Shown in pieces: positions 61,570 through 64,000 of a stretch of 64,000 nt of DNA (position 1 is its first letter; every line of letters starts with the position of its first letter). The translations under genes were made by a program, and so were the position numbers. The DNA is from Rubricella sp038526735 (GTDB lineage Bacteria; Pseudomonadota; Alphaproteobacteria; Rhodobacterales; Rhodobacteraceae): contig JBCBGM010000010.1 in NCBI GenBank assembly GCA_038526735.1, forward strand, positions 1 to 64,000, written 5' to 3'. The notes below the pieces were generated by a model that was not told where the DNA came from, did not search any database, and saw nothing but the letters and a program-made list of their open reading frames with translations.

Positions 61570-61920
61570 GTGCCCCGCACACCGATAGGCCAAGTCACGT
61601 TCGCGAGCGTCTATCCGCTCTACGTCCAAAAAGTAGAGCGCAAAGGCCGCACGCGCGACGAGGTGGACGAGGTCATCTGCTGGCTCACCGGCTTTGACCG
61701 CGAGACGCTGCACACCCAAGCCACCAGCGACGCCACCTTCGAGCACTTCTTCGCCGCCGCCCCGCAGATGCACCCCAAAGCGGCGGCGGTAAAAGGCGTC
61801 ATCTGCGGCCTCCGCGTCGAAGAGATCGAAGAGCCCCTCACCCGCCGCATCCGTATCCTCGACAAGCTGATCGACGAGCTGGCGAAGGGCAAAGCCATGG
61901 CCAAAATCCTCCGCAGCTAA
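61570..61920 (+). CDS. DUF2200 protein (GTG start)
   Basis: The 116-residue protein starts at the GTG at 61570, one base after the glmM stop. VASVYPLYVQKVERKGRTR-like start, then VDEVICWLTGFDRETL and VKGVICGLRVEEIEEPL and RRIRILDKLIDELAKGKAM match DUF2200, a small conserved family without known function. Co-transcription with glmM is likely. Confidence 0.87.
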   Translation: MPRTPIGQVTFASVYPLYVQKVERKGRTRDEVDEVICWLTGFDRETLHTQATSDATFEHFFAAAPQMHPKAAAVKGVICGLRVEEIEEPLTRRIRILDKLIDELAKGKAMAKILRS

Positions 61921-62010
61921 CCCCTCTCACCGCCCCGTGACCGCAGCACCCTGTGCAGCCCGGGCCTCCCCGCTATCTCTCCCGCAACACAGCCACCGAT
62001 GAGAGAAGCC

Positions 62011-62520
62011 ATGTCCCTGCGCGCCGCCATTGCCCTCACCCTGTTCCTCACGCTCCCCGCGACCGCCAGCACCAGCGCACCCGGAACCCCGCCCCTCACA
62101 CCCGTCACACCCACAAGCGCCGTGACCACCTGGGGCGACACCGCGATCTTCATTGACCCGGTCGGCGAGCAAGAGCGCTACCGACCCTTCGGCCGCCCCG
62201 ACATCGTGATCCTGACCCAACCCCACCCCGACCATCTGAGCATCTCCACGATGATCGGCATGCTCCGCCGCGACACCATCGTGCTGGCCCCACAAACCGT
62301 GATCGACGAGCTGCCCCTGATGATCTCCAACAACGTGATCACCCCGTTTGAGCCTGGCTCCGTGCAGGTCGTCGAGGGCATCACCTTCACCGCCGCGCCC
62401 AACTGCACGGGCGAGACCACCCTCACCGGCGTCACCCTGGAGATCGCAAACACACGCGCCCACATCGCCCTCAGCACCACAGGCACCCCGCACCTGAGCG
62501 CGCAACCAACCGTCTGCTAA
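62011..62520 (+). CDS. Short secreted metallo-beta-lactamase-fold-like protein
   Basis: The 169-residue protein starts at the ATG at 62011, preceded by GAGAGAAG; an ATG at 61999 is possible. It has signal peptide LRAAIALTLFLTLPATA. TTWGDTAIFIDPVGEQE, RPDIVILTQPHPDHLS (HxxDH-like metal site) and DTIVLAPQTVIDELPL follow the UlaG-type MBL pattern. At this length the second half of the MBL fold is missing or much reduced, so enzyme activity is doubtful. Confidence 0.6.
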   Translation: MSLRAAIALTLFLTLPATASTSAPGTPPLTPVTPTSAVTTWGDTAIFIDPVGEQERYRPFGRPDIVILTQPHPDHLSISTMIGMLRRDTIVLAPQTVIDELPLMISNNVITPFEPGSVQVVEGITFTAAPNCTGETTLTGVTLEIANTRAHIALSTTGTPHLSAQPTVC

Positions 62521-62530
62521 CGCAGCACCC

Positions 62531-63115
62531 CTAAACCAGCACCGAAAACGCCAGCGTCAGCGTCGCTGCAACCTGCGCCCTCTCTTCGCCCGAGGCGCGC
62601 TGCATCAGCGCTAGCCCGATCTGCTCAAAGAGATACCGCCCCGCAACCTCCGCAGGGGCAGTGCCAGACCAGTTGCCCGCCGCCCGTTGCCCCTCCAGAT
62701 AGCCCGCAAACGCCGCCACAGCGCCCTCTTGCAAGGCGTCCACCCGGGCCAAGGTCTTTGGCCCCAACCGGTGCTTGCCCGCGCGCATTTTGTAAAAGAC
62801 GCAGCCAGTCTCCATCTTCGGATCTTGGGCGGCAAAATCGGTCAGCGCCTCTAACGTCTCTGGCAACGGGGCAGACCGCCCCAAAATCGCGAAAATGTCT
62901 GACAAGACCTCCTCCGCATACCGATCCAGCACCGCCAGCGTCAGCCCATCCTCGCTCCCAAACTCCCGGTAGAGCGCGGGTTTAGAGACCCCAGCGAGCT
63001 TACAAATCTCATTCACCGACACATCCGCCGGATCGCGCTGCCAATAGGCCTGCATCGCGACCTGCAGCGTTTTCTCTGCATCGAGGGTTTTGGGGCGCCC
63101 CCGTTTGGGCTGCAT
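62531..63115 (-). CDS. TetR-family transcriptional regulator
   Basis: The 194-residue protein starts MQPKRGRPKTLDAEKTL at the ATG at 63115; an upstream GTG at 63139 is possible. The helix-turn-helix is VSVNEICKLAGVSKPALYRE, followed by a helical ligand domain. It is divergent from the SnoaL-like gene across 139 bases, and that gene is its probable target. GGTCCGAAAATTGTCCGA, a near-palindrome, lies over its start. Confidence 0.9.
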   Translation of the reverse strand: MQPKRGRPKTLDAEKTLQVAMQAYWQRDPADVSVNEICKLAGVSKPALYREFGSEDGLTLAVLDRYAEEVLSDIFAILGRSAPLPETLEALTDFAAQDPKMETGCVFYKMRAGKHRLGPKTLARVDALQEGAVAAFAGYLEGQRAAGNWSGTAPAEVAGRYLFEQIGLALMQRASGEERAQVAATLTLAFSVLV

Positions 63116-63254
63116 CGTCTCGGACAATTTTCGGACCACCTAGTATTTTATTATTGACGCCCTACCTGAGATAAACGTACCACTTGGTTCGCTAAATCTC
63201 AAGCGAAGGGCGCAACACCGAAAACCACCCTTCCTCAAACCAGGAGCAATCACC

Positions 63255-63728
63255 ATGAGAAACCTCATCGTCTCCCTCTTTCTGGCCCTTGGCCTGATGG
63301 CCAGTGCCGCCCAGGCCGATGATCTGAGCACCGTTCAGGCCTTTTATTCCGACATCCTGACCGACCCGGCCAACAGCACCGAAGAGCGCTACTACGAGCT
63401 CTTCTCCCCCGATGTCGTCTCGATCCCGACCCCTCCGGGCGGGCCGGGTGCGCAGGGCATGCTGAACACAGTCGCTTTCCTCGGGCAGGTCGTGCCCGAT
63501 CTGGAATGGGTCCCGCAGGAGATCATCGATCTTGAGGATGGCCGCTTCGTTGTGCGCGCCCAGTTTACCGGCACCCCGGTTGGCCCGTTCTTCGGCGTGG
63601 ACCCTGCGACCGGCAACAGCTTTGAGGCGATGTCGATCGATATCGTCACGGTCGAGGACGGCAAGATCGCCCACATCTTCCACCTCGAAGATTGGACCGG
63701 CGTGCTTGCCCAACTGACCGCCGAGTGA
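63255..63728 (+). CDS. Secreted SnoaL/NTF2-like protein
   Basis: The 157-residue protein has signal peptide NLIVSLFLALGLMASAAQA. The mature part (STVQAFYSDILTDPANSTEE, MLNTVAFLGQVVPDL, FVVRAQFTGTPVG, IDIVTVEDGKIAHIFHLEDW) is the cone-shaped NTF2-like fold of SnoaL and ester-cyclase proteins. The substrate is unknown. The TetR regulator opposite probably controls it. Confidence 0.83.
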   Translation: MRNLIVSLFLALGLMASAAQADDLSTVQAFYSDILTDPANSTEERYYELFSPDVVSIPTPPGGPGAQGMLNTVAFLGQVVPDLEWVPQEIIDLEDGRFVVRAQFTGTPVGPFFGVDPATGNSFEAMSIDIVTVEDGKIAHIFHLEDWTGVLAQLTAE

Positions 63729-63747
63729 AGTGGTTTTTCGGGCCGCA

Positions 63748-63927
63748 AAACTGGTCCGAAATCGTACTACTGTCTTACCAAGACCTTACCCAGTCCTGCA
63801 AAAACGCAGGGCTGGGCCTTAACAGGGGGTTACGTCTTGCAGATTTGCACGGCTCTCGGGCCCTCTGACGCCCCAAACTGGTCCGAAATCGTACTAGTGC
63901 CTTAACACCAGCTTACCCAGTCATGCA
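63748..63927. repeat. Two diverged 53-bp direct repeats after the SnoaL-like gene
   Basis: 63748-63800 and 63875-63927 agree at 46 of 53 positions, sharing AAACTGGTCCGAAATCGTAC and CTTACCCAGTC-TGCA. Between them CCCAG-T-CCTGC...GCAGG-G-CTGGG forms an imperfect hairpin. A third short match (TTTACCCAGC) follows near 63940. No ORF is supported to the window end. They may be an array of operator sites of the next gene or a repeat family. Confidence 0.6.
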
Positions 63928-64000
63928 GAATTGCAGCACGTTTACCCAGCATTCACCGCCCAAACCGACAAAAATGCAAAATGGAAAGGTGGTGACCCCG

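Overview
The window looks like chromosome from a GC-rich alphaproteobacterium of the Rhodobacteraceae (roseobacter group). The signs are a class I (archaeal-type) lysyl-tRNA synthetase, a CcrM-type GANTC methylase beside rnhB, small proteins of the SDHAF4/DUF1674, DUF3035 and DUF2200 kinds, a TRAP-type solute-binding protein, DinB with an N-terminal zinc-ribbon-like extension, and leuB/leuD/leuC in one neighbourhood. Family names rest on reading the translations and recalled motifs; no database search was made.

Layout. 1-8.9 kb: start of clpB (cut by the window edge), an orphan SoxX-like cytochrome, pyrF, dinB, a well-formed candidate sRNA gene, an N-formylglutamate amidohydrolase, hrpB, a DUF3108-like protein, meaB and rpmB. 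8.9-12.6 kb: sirtuin, low-molecular-weight phosphatase, lepA. 12.5-13.7 kb: an AT-richer cassette of XRE regulator, ImmA-type metalloprotease and tiny membrane protein. 13.9-23.1 kb: TRAP-binding protein, DoxX, selO, tRNA-Gly(GCC), the prolyl editing protein / CnoX / LON-domain / Trm112 run, HPt protein, carbonic anhydrase, PagL-like protein, asd. 23.2-28.7 kb: accessory stretch with two amber-interrupted genes (Hint-domain protein, GNAT acetyltransferase), pirin, nitroreductase, FkbM methyltransferase, an inverted-repeat element and tRNA-Pro(CGG). 28.7-37.9 kb: leucine genes leuB...leuD-leuC on the minus strand, with a DUF3800 gene inserted between leuC and leuD. 37.9-44.7 kb: rluE, a YjbR-type gene, lysyl-tRNA synthetase, TerB, cca and a NUDIX hydrolase. 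44.7-50.8 kb: secreted DUF4329-type pair, second DUF3800 gene, ccrM, rnhB, a large modular repeat region, succinate-semialdehyde dehydrogenase. 50.8-63.7 kb: SDHAF4, htpX-rsmB-heparinase-purH, VOC protein, tlyA, two overlapping LysE exporters, lspA-DUF3035-39-codon ORF-glmM-DUF2200, an MBL-like protein, and a divergent TetR / SnoaL-like pair. 63.7-64.0 kb: diverged 53-bp direct repeats.

Most of the window is housekeeping: tRNA maturation, charging and editing, rRNA modification, pyrimidine/purine/leucine/aspartate-family synthesis, envelope lipoprotein processing and peptidoglycan precursor synthesis. The most unusual items are (1) the roughly 80-nt three-hairpin RNA with its own promoter and terminator near 3.1-3.2 kb, (2) the XRE-ImmA-membrane peptide cassette, (3) two unrelated DUF3800 genes, one inside the leuCD unit, (4) modular intergenic repeats whose paired hairpins change sequence but keep pairing and loop, and (5) overlapping micro-ORFs, notably the one joined by ATGA overlaps to both DUF3035 and glmM.
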